From CAYXAA01 sp964462985 (lineage in GTDB: Bacteria > Pseudomonadota > Alphaproteobacteria > Rhizobiales > Stappiaceae): 54,703 nt of DNA. Positions 24,863 through 32,348 of this stretch are shown here, piece after piece. Under the pieces are notes generated by a model that saw nothing but the letters and a program-made list of their open reading frames with translations, made no database searches and was not told where the DNA came from. The stretch is from assembly GCA_964462985.1 (NCBI GenBank), contig CAYXAA010000029.1, positions 1 to 54,703 of the forward strand, read 5' to 3'. A program made the translations under genes and the position numbers. Numbering within the stretch: the first letter of the stretch is position 1; each line of letters starts with the position of its first letter.

Positions 24863-26035
24863 ATGAAAGACTTGAGAACGCTTTGCCTATCGGCGTTGCT
24901 CGCCGGTATCGCCGCTGTCCCGGCTCCGGCCGCCGAGGCCGTCAAGATTGGCCTGATCGGCACGCTGTCCGGCCCCGCCGCCGTTCTCGGCCAGCACATG
25001 CGCGACGGATTCCTGCTCGCGGTCGATGACCTGGGTGGCAAGCTCGGCGGATTGCCCGCCGAGGTGCTGATCGCGGATGACGAACTCAAGCCCGACGTCG
25101 CGGTCAACAAGGTCCAGGCAATGACGAGCCGCGACAAGGTCGACTTTGTCGTTGGACCGATCTTTTCCAACGTGCTGCAGGCGATCATGCGCCCGGTGAC
25201 CCGGGCCGACACGTTCCTCATCAGCCCGAATGCAGGAACGTCCACCTTCGCCGGCAAGGGCTGCAGCCCGTACTTCTTCGTCACGTCCTACCAGAACGAC
25301 CAGGTGCACGAGGTTCTCGGCAAGGTCGCCACCGACAAGGGCTACGACAAGGTCGTGCTGATGGCGCCGAACTACCAGGCGGGCAAGGATTCACTTGCCG
25401 GCTTCAAGCATTCCTACGAAGGCGAGGTCGTGGACGAGATCTACACGCCGCTCGGCCAGACCGACTTTTCTGCGGAACTGGCGAAGGTGAGCGCAAGCGG
25501 CGCCAAGGCGTTTTTCACCTTCATGCCGGGCGGCATGGGGGTCAATCTGGTCAAGCAGTATCGCCAGGCCGGGCTTGCGGAGAAGCTGCCGTTCCTGTCG
25601 GCCTTCACGGTTGACGAATCCACCCTGCCCGGCCAGCAGGACGCCGCCGTCGGCTTTCTGGCCGGCTCCAACTGGGCGCCGAACCTCGACACGCCGCAGA
25701 ACAAGGCCTTCGTGGCAGCCTTCGAGGAGAAATACGGCTACGTGCCGGCCACCTACGCCTTCCAGGCCTATGACGCGGCGCTGCTGATCGACAGTGCCGT
25801 GAAGGCGGTCGGCGGCGACCTGTCGGACAAGGCCGCGTTGCGGGCAGGCATGGAGAAGGCCGATTTCACGTCGCTGCGCGGCAAGTTCGCGTTCAACACC
25901 AACCACTATCCAATCCAGGACTTTTTTCTCGTTGAAGTCGCAAAGCGGGCGGACGGCAAGTTCCAGACCGAGGTCGTGGAGACCGTGTTCGAGGACTATG
26001 CCGACACCTATGCCAGCGAATGCGACATGGACTGA
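24863..26035 (+). CDS. ABC transporter substrate-binding protein (branched-chain amino acid type)
   Basis: A 390-residue periplasmic protein of the LivJ-like family. A signal peptide (about 1-24, LCLSALLAGIAAVPAPA) precedes a type I two-lobed fold starting KIGLIGTLSGPAAVLG. Such proteins bind amino acids, amides or aromatic acids and hand them to a membrane permease-ATPase. No permease or ATPase gene is adjacent: the FAD monooxygenase is upstream and a cupin gene downstream on the same strand. It may therefore use a distant transporter or act with the catabolic genes here. The substrate is not identifiable from sequence. Confidence 0.92.
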   Translation: MKDLRTLCLSALLAGIAAVPAPAAEAVKIGLIGTLSGPAAVLGQHMRDGFLLAVDDLGGKLGGLPAEVLIADDELKPDVAVNKVQAMTSRDKVDFVVGPIFSNVLQAIMRPVTRADTFLISPNAGTSTFAGKGCSPYFFVTSYQNDQVHEVLGKVATDKGYDKVVLMAPNYQAGKDSLAGFKHSYEGEVVDEIYTPLGQTDFSAELAKVSASGAKAFFTFMPGGMGVNLVKQYRQAGLAEKLPFLSAFTVDESTLPGQQDAAVGFLAGSNWAPNLDTPQNKAFVAAFEEKYGYVPATYAFQAYDAALLIDSAVKAVGGDLSDKAALRAGMEKADFTSLRGKFAFNTNHYPIQDFFLVEVAKRADGKFQTEVVETVFEDYADTYASECDMD

Positions 26036-26068
26036 CGCCCACGGGCCTAGGCAAAGAGGAGAGACAAG

Positions 26069-26521
26069 ATGACGATACCGCCCCTGCCGGCGATGGTGCG
26101 CCAGGCAAACACCGGCGTGAACGACCTCAGCTGGAACATTCTTGGCCAGACCTATGTGCCAAAGCACGTCTGCGCGAGTTCATTCTCCTGGCACGCCACC
26201 TTTCCCAGCGGAACCTTCGTGCCACCGCATATCCACCACACCCAGGACGAATTCATCTATGTCTTCGAGGGCACGTTCGACCTTTTCCTCGACGGTGCGG
26301 AGACGAAGGCCGGGCCTGGTGACCTCGTCTGCATGCCACAGGGCATCGCTCACGGCATTTTCAACAAGACCGATCAGCCCGTGAAATGCCTGTTCTGGGT
26401 CTCGCCGACGGCCATGCTCTGGGACCTGTTTCACAAGATCAACAACGTGCCAAGTCCGGAGGAGGTTGTAAGGATCGCCGGGGAGCACGAGGTCACGTTC
26501 CTACCTCCGCCCGGCGCCTGA
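26069..26521 (+). CDS. Cupin-domain protein
   Basis: A 150-residue single-domain cupin with no fused DNA-binding domain. The first cupin motif reads PPHIHHTQDEFIYVFEGTFDLFL, with two histidines and a glutamate of the metal site, and the second reads GDLVCMPQGIAHGIFN. This fold can be a dioxygenase, isomerase, or binding protein. It is separated by 33 bases from the solute-binding protein and so is probably in its operon. Its likely partners are the FAD monooxygenase and AraC regulator of this locus. A hairpin at 26542-26578 follows. Confidence 0.9.
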   Translation: MTIPPLPAMVRQANTGVNDLSWNILGQTYVPKHVCASSFSWHATFPSGTFVPPHIHHTQDEFIYVFEGTFDLFLDGAETKAGPGDLVCMPQGIAHGIFNKTDQPVKCLFWVSPTAMLWDLFHKINNVPSPEEVVRIAGEHEVTFLPPPGA

Positions 26522-26541
26522 AATCGGACCGAGACAAGGGT

Positions 26542-26578
26542 GCGGTGCCGCAAACGGTCGCGGGCCCTGCGGCACCGC
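26542..26578 (+). terminator. Candidate terminator hairpin after the cupin gene
   Basis: GCGGTGCCGCA (26542-26552) and TGCGGCACCGC (26568-26578) form a perfect 11-pair stem with a 15-base loop. TGGCTTTCTGTC follows, which is only partly T rich. It lies 20 bases past the cupin stop codon and likely ends the 24863-26521 transcript. Confidence 0.5.
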
Positions 26579-26786
26579 TGGCTTTCTGTCGTCGTGGAAC
26601 CCATATTGCCGTCGAAGGATTTATTCCCGAGGTGGGCGGATGCTGTTCGCGACCGGCTTGAGGGACGGGCGCGGGTGAAGCCCGCACGCCCTGCGCAAGT
26701 TCGCCGCATCACTATGCGGCGCGGTTCGCGCATTCTTGCCATGATCGCCGACGACATTCGCCGCGCAACAAGACGTCAAAGGGTCC

Positions 26787-27452
26787 ATGACACTCAATCG
26801 CAGAACGTTTCTGGCCGGGTCCGCTGGCCTCCTCGTCGCCGGCTGCACCACGACAGCGCAACGGCCGGTTCCGCTTTCGCCGGCCGAAGATCCTTACTAT
26901 CTGACGATGTATGGGCCGATCCTCAACGAGCCCTTCCCTATTCCTGCGGTGAACCTGAAGAAGGTCGACCCGCGCTATTATCGCCAGCTTGTCGACTATC
27001 CGACGCCGGAGCGGCCCGGCACGTTGGTGGTCGATACGCCGAACCGCTTCCTCTACCTGGTTCTCGATAACGGCACGGCTGTCCGCTACGGCGTCGGCAT
27101 CGGCCGAGAGGGCTTCTCCTGGGGCGGACAGGGGCGGATCGCCTATCAGAAGGCCTGGCCGACCTGGACACCGCCGGCAGAGATGATTGCCCGTCAGCCG
27201 GAGCTCGAGCCCTATCGCAACGGCATGGAGCCGGGCCTCGGCAACCCGCTCGGTGCGCGAGCGCTTTACATTTTCCAGGGCAATCGCGACACGCTCTACC
27301 GCGTCCACGGCACGCAGGAGGAGTGGTCGATCGGCAATGCCGTCTCCTCGGGCTGCGTGCGGTTGCTCAATCACGACATCATCGACCTCGCATCGAGAGT
27401 GCCGAACGACACGCCGATCGTCGTCCTTCAGGGCGGCTCGGGGATCTCGTAA
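26787..27452 (+). CDS. L,D-transpeptidase, lipoprotein-like
   Basis: A 221-residue periplasmic YkuD-fold L,D-transpeptidase, which cross-links peptidoglycan or attaches proteins to it. The N-terminus has NRRTFLAGSAGLLVAGC, giving a probable signal with a lipobox-like cysteine at C20. The active site is HGTQEEWSIGNAVSSGCVRLLNHD, with H174 and nucleophile C190. The TAT-like NRRTF is also noted. It is preceded by a roughly 210-base gap with the cupin hairpin and converges on sfsA, with a hairpin between them. It may anchor envelope proteins or build 3-3 cross-links. Confidence 0.93.
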   Translation: MTLNRRTFLAGSAGLLVAGCTTTAQRPVPLSPAEDPYYLTMYGPILNEPFPIPAVNLKKVDPRYYRQLVDYPTPERPGTLVVDTPNRFLYLVLDNGTAVRYGVGIGREGFSWGGQGRIAYQKAWPTWTPPAEMIARQPELEPYRNGMEPGLGNPLGARALYIFQGNRDTLYRVHGTQEEWSIGNAVSSGCVRLLNHDIIDLASRVPNDTPIVVLQGGSGIS

Positions 27453-27475
27453 CAGGGCGGCGCGACACCGCCCTG
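27453..27475. terminator. Hairpin between convergent genes
   Basis: CAGGGCGG (27453-27460) and CCGCCCTG (27468-27475) form a perfect eight-pair stem around CGCGACA, immediately after the L,D-transpeptidase stop. There is no T tract. It lies in the 40-base gap before the convergent sfsA gene and may end both transcripts. Confidence 0.45.
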
Positions 27476-27492
27476 AACGGCCGAACGCTTGC

Positions 27493-28209
27493 CTACAGAG
27501 ACGACGATACCGTGAGGGCAATCCGCCGGTTGCAAACGATCTCCTCGGGCGTGACCCGGCAGCCGACAGCATAGGCTTCCACGCCCAGTTTTCGCGCCGC
27601 ATCGAATGCCGTGCCGTAGGCCATGTCAATGTCACGGGCAATATCGAACCGGTCGCAGTCGGGCCGCTGCACCAGATAGACCATCGCCGCACGAGCGCCG
27701 GATGCCACCATGTCCGACATCTCGGCGAGATGCTTGGCGCCGCGGACCGTGACGGAGTCCGGAAACTCGGCAAGCCCGGCTTGGCGCATCAGGTGGACGT
27801 TCTTCACCTCGACGTAGACCGGCGTGCCCGACTCATCCGCAAGAAGAATATCGATCCGCGAGTTGCGGCCGTATTTTACCTCGCGCCGCAGCGAGGCGAA
27901 GCCGGACAGTTCCGGGATCAGCCCGGCGACGAGCGCCTCCTCCACCAGCCGGTTCGGCAGGCTGGTGTTGATGCCGACAAGCGCCCCGTCGGCCTCGATC
28001 ATCTCCCAGGAATATTTCAGCTTGCGCCGCGGATCGTCCGAGGCCGACAGGTACACCCGCGAACCCGGTGCGGTCAGGCCGAGCATCGAGCCTGAATTGG
28101 CGCAATGAGCGGTGACGAGATCCCCGCCTTCCTCCAGGAGCACGTCGGCGAGGAAACGCTTGTATCGCCTGACGAGGCGCCCGGCGACGAGCGGGCGAGC
28201 GAATTTCAC
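27493..28209 (-). CDS. sfsA: SfsA family protein
   Basis: SfsA (sugar fermentation stimulation protein) has been linked to maltose metabolism in E. coli. Its fold has a nuclease-like core, and its real function is uncertain. The 238-residue protein starts at GTG 28209 (VKFARPLVAGRLVRRYKRF), with GGAGGA seven bases upstream. The family motifs are HCANSGSM, GINTSLPN and the DILLADESGTPVYVEVKNVHLM segment. A longer in-frame reading to 28476 lacks support. It lies 88 bases downstream of trkH on the same strand. Confidence 0.93.
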   Translation of the reverse strand: MKFARPLVAGRLVRRYKRFLADVLLEEGGDLVTAHCANSGSMLGLTAPGSRVYLSASDDPRRKLKYSWEMIEADGALVGINTSLPNRLVEEALVAGLIPELSGFASLRREVKYGRNSRIDILLADESGTPVYVEVKNVHLMRQAGLAEFPDSVTVRGAKHLAEMSDMVASGARAAMVYLVQRPDCDRFDIARDIDMAYGTAFDAARKLGVEAYAVGCRVTPEEIVCNRRIALTVSSSL

Positions 28210-28297
28210 GACTGGATCCTCCGAATGCGTTGAAGCGAAATACCCCGTGCCTGCGGCATGGGCTGCTTGATATCGGCACCAACAAGCGTCTGTCGAT

Positions 28298-29791
28298 CTA
28301 GCGTGACCAGAATTCCGGATCGAGCAGCACCAGAACCGTGAACAGCTCGAGACGACCAAGCAGCATCGCGAATGACAGCACCCATTTCGCGCCGTCTGGC
28401 AGCGGGGCGAATGTGCCCGCCGGACCGATGATCTCTCCAAGGCCGGGGCCGACGTTGCCGAGCGCCTGGGCTGCACCGGACAGCGCAGTTACCAGGTCGA
28501 GCCCGAAGAATGTGAGCACGAGGGTGATGACGCCGACCGAACCGAGATAGGCAACGACGAACGCCAGCACGGAGAACACGATATCGGGCGAAAGCTGAGT
28601 GTCGGCATAGCGCGACGACAGCACCCGGTGCGAACGCACCATCATTCTCAGATGATTGCGCACCGTGCCGAAGAACACGATGAAGCGAAAGATCTTGATG
28701 CCGCCGGATGTCGAGCCGGTGCAGCCGCCGACAAAGGTCAGCAGCAACGCGACGCCGATAAGGGGGGCTCCCCAGGTGGTGTAGTCGCCGAAGGCGTAGC
28801 CGGTCGTGGTTGCGAGCGATGTCAGGTTGAATGCTGTGCGCACCAGCGCCTCGTGCAGGCCGATCTCCTGAGTCAGGCCGAGATAGATCGCGGTGGCGAA
28901 GGTCAGCATGGCAATCATCCCGACCAGCGTGCGCACCTGGGGATCTAGCCACAGCTTGCGCGGTTTGCCGCGCAGCGCCTGGATCATCAGGACGAACGGC
29001 AGGGCGCCGGCAATCATGAAGATCACGGCGATCCACGCCGTCAGCGGATTGGTAAATTGGGCGAACGATGCATCGTGGGTCGAAAACCCGCCAGTTGCCA
29101 CCGTGGTCATCGCATGGTTGAGGGCATCGAAAGCGTTCATGCCTGTTGCCCGGTAGCCGAGAGCGCACAGCGCCGTCAGCGCGCCGTAGATCATCGCGGT
29201 GAGCCGGACGAGATCGGCCGAGCGTGCCACGACCTTCTCGCTGCGGTCCGAGCTTTCAGTCTTGAAGAGCTGCATGCCGCCAACCTGAAGAAAGGGCAGC
29301 AGGATGAGGGCCATGACTATGATGCCGAGCCCGCCCATCCACTGCAGCACTGAACGCCATAGCAACAGGCCAGGTGGCAGACCGTCGAGGCCGGTCAGCA
29401 CCGTGGAACCGGTCGTGGTAAAGCCCGAGACCGCTTCGAACACCGCGTCCGTGTAGGAGATGCCGAGCCACAGGAACGGCAAGGCACCGAATGCCGGGAC
29501 GCTGAGCCAGGCGAGGCCGGTGAGCAGGAAGGCCTGACGGATGGTCAGGCCCGGCCCGAGTTCCCCGGCGCTCGACACGGCAAGCAGCAGGCCTATCATG
29601 CCGGTGACGAGTGCGGAAAAGACGAAGGCCTGCCAATCGGGATTGCGCGCCGCGACATCGACGATCGCCGGCAGCAGCATGCCGGCCGCCAGTCCGAAGT
29701 AAAGCAGGCCGAGGATGTTGAGGACAGGTCTAAGGGCGATCACGAATGGCCGTCCAGGGTCTCCGGGATGCGGGGTCGACCAGTCCGGCAT
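28298..29791 (-). CDS. TrkH family potassium uptake channel
   Basis: A 497-residue inner-membrane potassium channel subunit with about ten helices. The four pore-loop selectivity regions of the TrkH/KtrB fold are visible: TTGSTVLTG, TTVATGGFSTHD, TTTGYAFGDY and TGSTSGGIK. In partner organisms the gate is a cytosolic TrkA ring, not encoded nearby. The open frame begins at 29791 and could start a little further in, since family proteins vary there. It is followed by sfsA and sits downstream of the tRNA-Leu gene on the same strand. Confidence 0.93.
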   Translation of the reverse strand: MPDWSTPHPGDPGRPFVIALRPVLNILGLLYFGLAAGMLLPAIVDVAARNPDWQAFVFSALVTGMIGLLLAVSSAGELGPGLTIRQAFLLTGLAWLSVPAFGALPFLWLGISYTDAVFEAVSGFTTTGSTVLTGLDGLPPGLLLWRSVLQWMGGLGIIVMALILLPFLQVGGMQLFKTESSDRSEKVVARSADLVRLTAMIYGALTALCALGYRATGMNAFDALNHAMTTVATGGFSTHDASFAQFTNPLTAWIAVIFMIAGALPFVLMIQALRGKPRKLWLDPQVRTLVGMIAMLTFATAIYLGLTQEIGLHEALVRTAFNLTSLATTTGYAFGDYTTWGAPLIGVALLLTFVGGCTGSTSGGIKIFRFIVFFGTVRNHLRMMVRSHRVLSSRYADTQLSPDIVFSVLAFVVAYLGSVGVITLVLTFFGLDLVTALSGAAQALGNVGPGLGEIIGPAGTFAPLPDGAKWVLSFAMLLGRLELFTVLVLLDPEFWSR

Positions 29792-29955
29792 CCACCGCTT
29801 GGCGCTCCATATACAATGGAATCAACGCCGATCCCAGCCGCACGGCCCTCCGCTGGCTTTCCTTCACAGCTTCTGCGCCTTAGCCAGACCTTGACGTCAT
29901 CACTCTCCATCTGCCGCGCCCCGGGGAGCCTTGACCAGGTCCGGCGAGCCATAGA

Positions 29956-30040
29956 TGGTGCGGACGGCGGGAATCGAACCCGCACGACCTAGGTCGAGGG
30001 ATTTTAAGTCCCTTGCGTCTACCAGTTCCGCCACGTCCGC
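29956..30040 (-). tRNA. tRNA-Leu (anticodon UAA)
   Basis: Reading the minus strand gives a complete cloverleaf. The acceptor stem is GCGGACG with CGTCCGC. The anticodon arm AGGGA CTTAAAA TCCCT carries TAA. A long class II variable arm pairs CGACC with GGTCG. The T arm is GCGGG TTCGATT CCCGC, and a genome-encoded CCA follows at 29956-29958. UAA reads leucine UUA and UUG. It is 85 bases including CCA. It sits between trkH and map. Confidence 0.96.
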
Positions 30041-30289
30041 ATACCGTCCTGCCTACCGTCCCTCACGATGTCGCGCAAGCGGATCGCACGATGCATCCGC
30101 ACGCTGCGGCCGCAGCCTGACCGCGAGCGCTGAAATTCCGGGTTTCATGGCTATATGTCTAGGCGGTAAAGTCGGCACGAGCGAAGCGGCAGTGCCGGAA
30201 ATTGTGGGATGCCCGGCATGATGGACCGTCCAGGCCGGTTACGGCGTTCGGCCCGGCTAAGGGCGCGAAGGCCGAAAGACGAAAGAGCA

Positions 30290-31120
30290 ATGATGGTTTC
30301 CTATGTGGACGCGGCGACGGCGCCGCTCAAGAACACCGGGCAGATCCGGCTTTACGGGCCAGAGGATTTCCGGGGCATGCACCGGGCCGGCGCGCTCACG
30401 GCAACGTGCCTCGACGCGCTGGTCGACGTGGTCAAGCCAGGCGTCACCACCCAGGCGATCGACGATTTCGTCCTCAATTTTGCGCGCGACCACGGAGCGC
30501 TGCCAGCCACGCTGAACTATCGCGGCTACACCAAATCGAGCTGCACCTCGATCAACCACGTCGTCTGCCACGGCATCCCGAACGAGAAGCCGCTCCGCGA
30601 GGGCGACATCGTGAACATCGACGTGACCCTGATCCTTGAAGGCTGGCATGGCGATTCGAGCCGGATGTATCCCGTCGGCCGGATCAAGCGCGCGGCGGAA
30701 CGGCTGATCGACGTTACCTATGAGGCGCTGATGCGCGGCATCGAGGCGGCTCGCCCGGGCAAGACCACCGGTGACATCGGCGCTGCAATCCAGACCTATG
30801 TCGAGTCGGAGCGCTGCTCGGTGGTACGCGACTTCTGCGGTCATGGCGTCGGCCGGCTGTTCCACGATATGCCCAACATCCTGCACTACGGTCGGCCCGG
30901 TGAGGGCGTGGAGCTGCGACCGGGCATGATCTTCACCATCGAGCCCATGGTCAATCTCGGCCGGCCGCATGTGAAGGTGCTGTCCGACGGCTGGACGGCC
31001 GTTACCCGGGACCGTTCACTCTCGGCCCAGTTCGAGCATTCCGTCGGCATCACCGAGACCGGCTGCGAGATCTTCACCCTGTCGCCGGCCGGACTCGACA
31101 AGCCGCCGTTGCAGGGCTGA
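30290..31120 (+). CDS. map: Methionine aminopeptidase, type I
   Basis: Map removes the initiator methionine from nascent proteins using a dinuclear metal centre. The 276-residue cytosolic protein has the pita-bread fold and its ligands: NIDVTLILEGWHGDSSRMY (two aspartates), CGHGVGRLFH (histidine), TIEPM (glutamate) and SAQFEHSVGI (glutamate). No N-terminal zinc-finger extension is seen. The start was placed at ATG 30290 (MMVSYVD), with ATG 30293 equally possible. It is divergent from tRNA-Leu and is followed by radC 180 bases downstream. Confidence 0.96.
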   Translation: MMVSYVDAATAPLKNTGQIRLYGPEDFRGMHRAGALTATCLDALVDVVKPGVTTQAIDDFVLNFARDHGALPATLNYRGYTKSSCTSINHVVCHGIPNEKPLREGDIVNIDVTLILEGWHGDSSRMYPVGRIKRAAERLIDVTYEALMRGIEAARPGKTTGDIGAAIQTYVESERCSVVRDFCGHGVGRLFHDMPNILHYGRPGEGVELRPGMIFTIEPMVNLGRPHVKVLSDGWTAVTRDRSLSAQFEHSVGITETGCEIFTLSPAGLDKPPLQG

Positions 31121-31300
31121 GGTCGGCAGAAGAGCATCTGTGCCCGCGCGCCCCGTGCGGCTGTCTCTCCCGGGTCGGCCCAGCCCCCGCTCGCCACAGG
31201 GTTGCACGCCGGGACAATTTCGCCCCAAGGCTTCCCGTCGCCCGGAATTGCGTTAAAGTCTCACCTGATGACGAAGGTGCGGTCGTCCGGGGGACGGGTG

Positions 31301-32014
31301 ATGAGCGATCGTGAAGGCAGCTTTTCCGATGTCTCGGCCGCCACCCCGCACTACCACGGCCACCGCGAGCGGCTGCGCCAGCGCTTTTTCGATCACGGCC
31401 ATGAAGCGCTGCAGGATTACGAGCTGCTCGAGCTCATCCTGTTCGCGCCGATCCGGCGGGCCGACACCAAACCGGTCGCCAAGGATCTCATCGCCCGGTT
31501 CGGCTCCTTCGCGGATGTGCTCGCCGCACCACCGGCACGCCTCAAGGAGGTTAGGGGCGTGGGCGACCGTGCGGTAGAGGCGATCAAGCTCGCTCATGCG
31601 GTCGCCCAGCGCTTCTCGCGCGCTCAGATCCGTGAACGCCGCGTGCTGTCGTCATGGTCGGCCGTGCTTGACTATGTGCGCACGGCGATGGCCTTCGCCG
31701 AGAAGGAGGAGTTTCGCGTCCTGTTCCTGGACAAGAAGAACGCTCTCATTGCCGATGAGGTCCAGCAGCGCGGCACCGTCGACCACACCCCGGTCTATCC
31801 GCGCGAGGTGGTCAAGCGGGCGCTGGAACTGTCGGCGACCGCCCTCATCCTGGTGCACAACCATCCCTCCGGCGACCCGACCCCCTCACGCGCCGACATT
31901 CAGATGACATCGCAGATTGTCGACATTGCCGGACCGCTCGGCATCGTTGTTCACGACCACCTCATCGTCGGCCGCGACGGTCACGCCAGCTTCCGCGCCC
32001 TGCAGCTCCTCTAG
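31301..32014 (+). CDS. radC: RadC family JAB-domain protein
   Basis: A 237-residue protein of the RadC family. An N-terminal helix-hairpin-helix-like region (about 30-100, with VRGVGDRAVEAIKLAHA) is followed by the C-terminal JAB1/MPN-like metalloprotease domain. The zinc site motif is HNHPSGDPTPSRAD (E...HxH...D type). Despite its name, a role in DNA repair has not been established. ATG 31301 has GGGGGACGGG before it. The alternative ATG 31268 would add 11 residues. It follows map on the same strand. Confidence 0.93.
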   Translation: MSDREGSFSDVSAATPHYHGHRERLRQRFFDHGHEALQDYELLELILFAPIRRADTKPVAKDLIARFGSFADVLAAPPARLKEVRGVGDRAVEAIKLAHAVAQRFSRAQIRERRVLSSWSAVLDYVRTAMAFAEKEEFRVLFLDKKNALIADEVQQRGTVDHTPVYPREVVKRALELSATALILVHNHPSGDPTPSRADIQMTSQIVDIAGPLGIVVHDHLIVGRDGHASFRALQLL

Positions 32015-32348
32015 TTCGGAGGGCGACCAACATGGAAGTGGAAGCCGGAGAACGGTACCCGCTCCGGCCGGCAGGTGCTGTAATAGCCGCGCCCTACCGG
32101 AGGAATGCGGTCTCCATTGCCTCTCCCATAGGTGGTGGTACGAAGGTGACGACCATGGAGAGCTGTGGTGGAAACATCGTAATCCTTGGCAATAATCGTT
32201 AAGTCGATGCTATTCCCTGGCTTCTGCTTTGCGGTTCAGCAGGTTTCGCTGCCGGATGGTTCGGGCAATTTCTTCCGGTTAACCATCCTTGGCCGGAAAT
32301 TGTTAAACAGCCTGTGACATGGTGCCACGGACGAAACGAGGGGCGCTA
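32015..32348. other. Intergenic region upstream of the GGDEF-EAL gene
   Basis: These 334 bases contain no supported gene. From about 32180 the DNA is richer in A and T, with GGTTAACC and GTTAAACAG motifs. An inverted repeat CAATTT..CCGG / CCGGAAATTG spans 32266-32302 and may be regulatory. The promoter of the downstream signalling gene is expected here. Confidence 0.5.
32266..32302. promoter_or_regulatory. Inverted repeat upstream of the GGDEF-EAL gene
   Basis: CAATTT, three unpaired bases (CTT), then CCGG (32266-32278) can pair with CCGGAAATTG (32293-32302). It is 47-83 bases before the ATG at 32349. Its role as an operator is a guess from position and symmetry. Confidence 0.3.
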
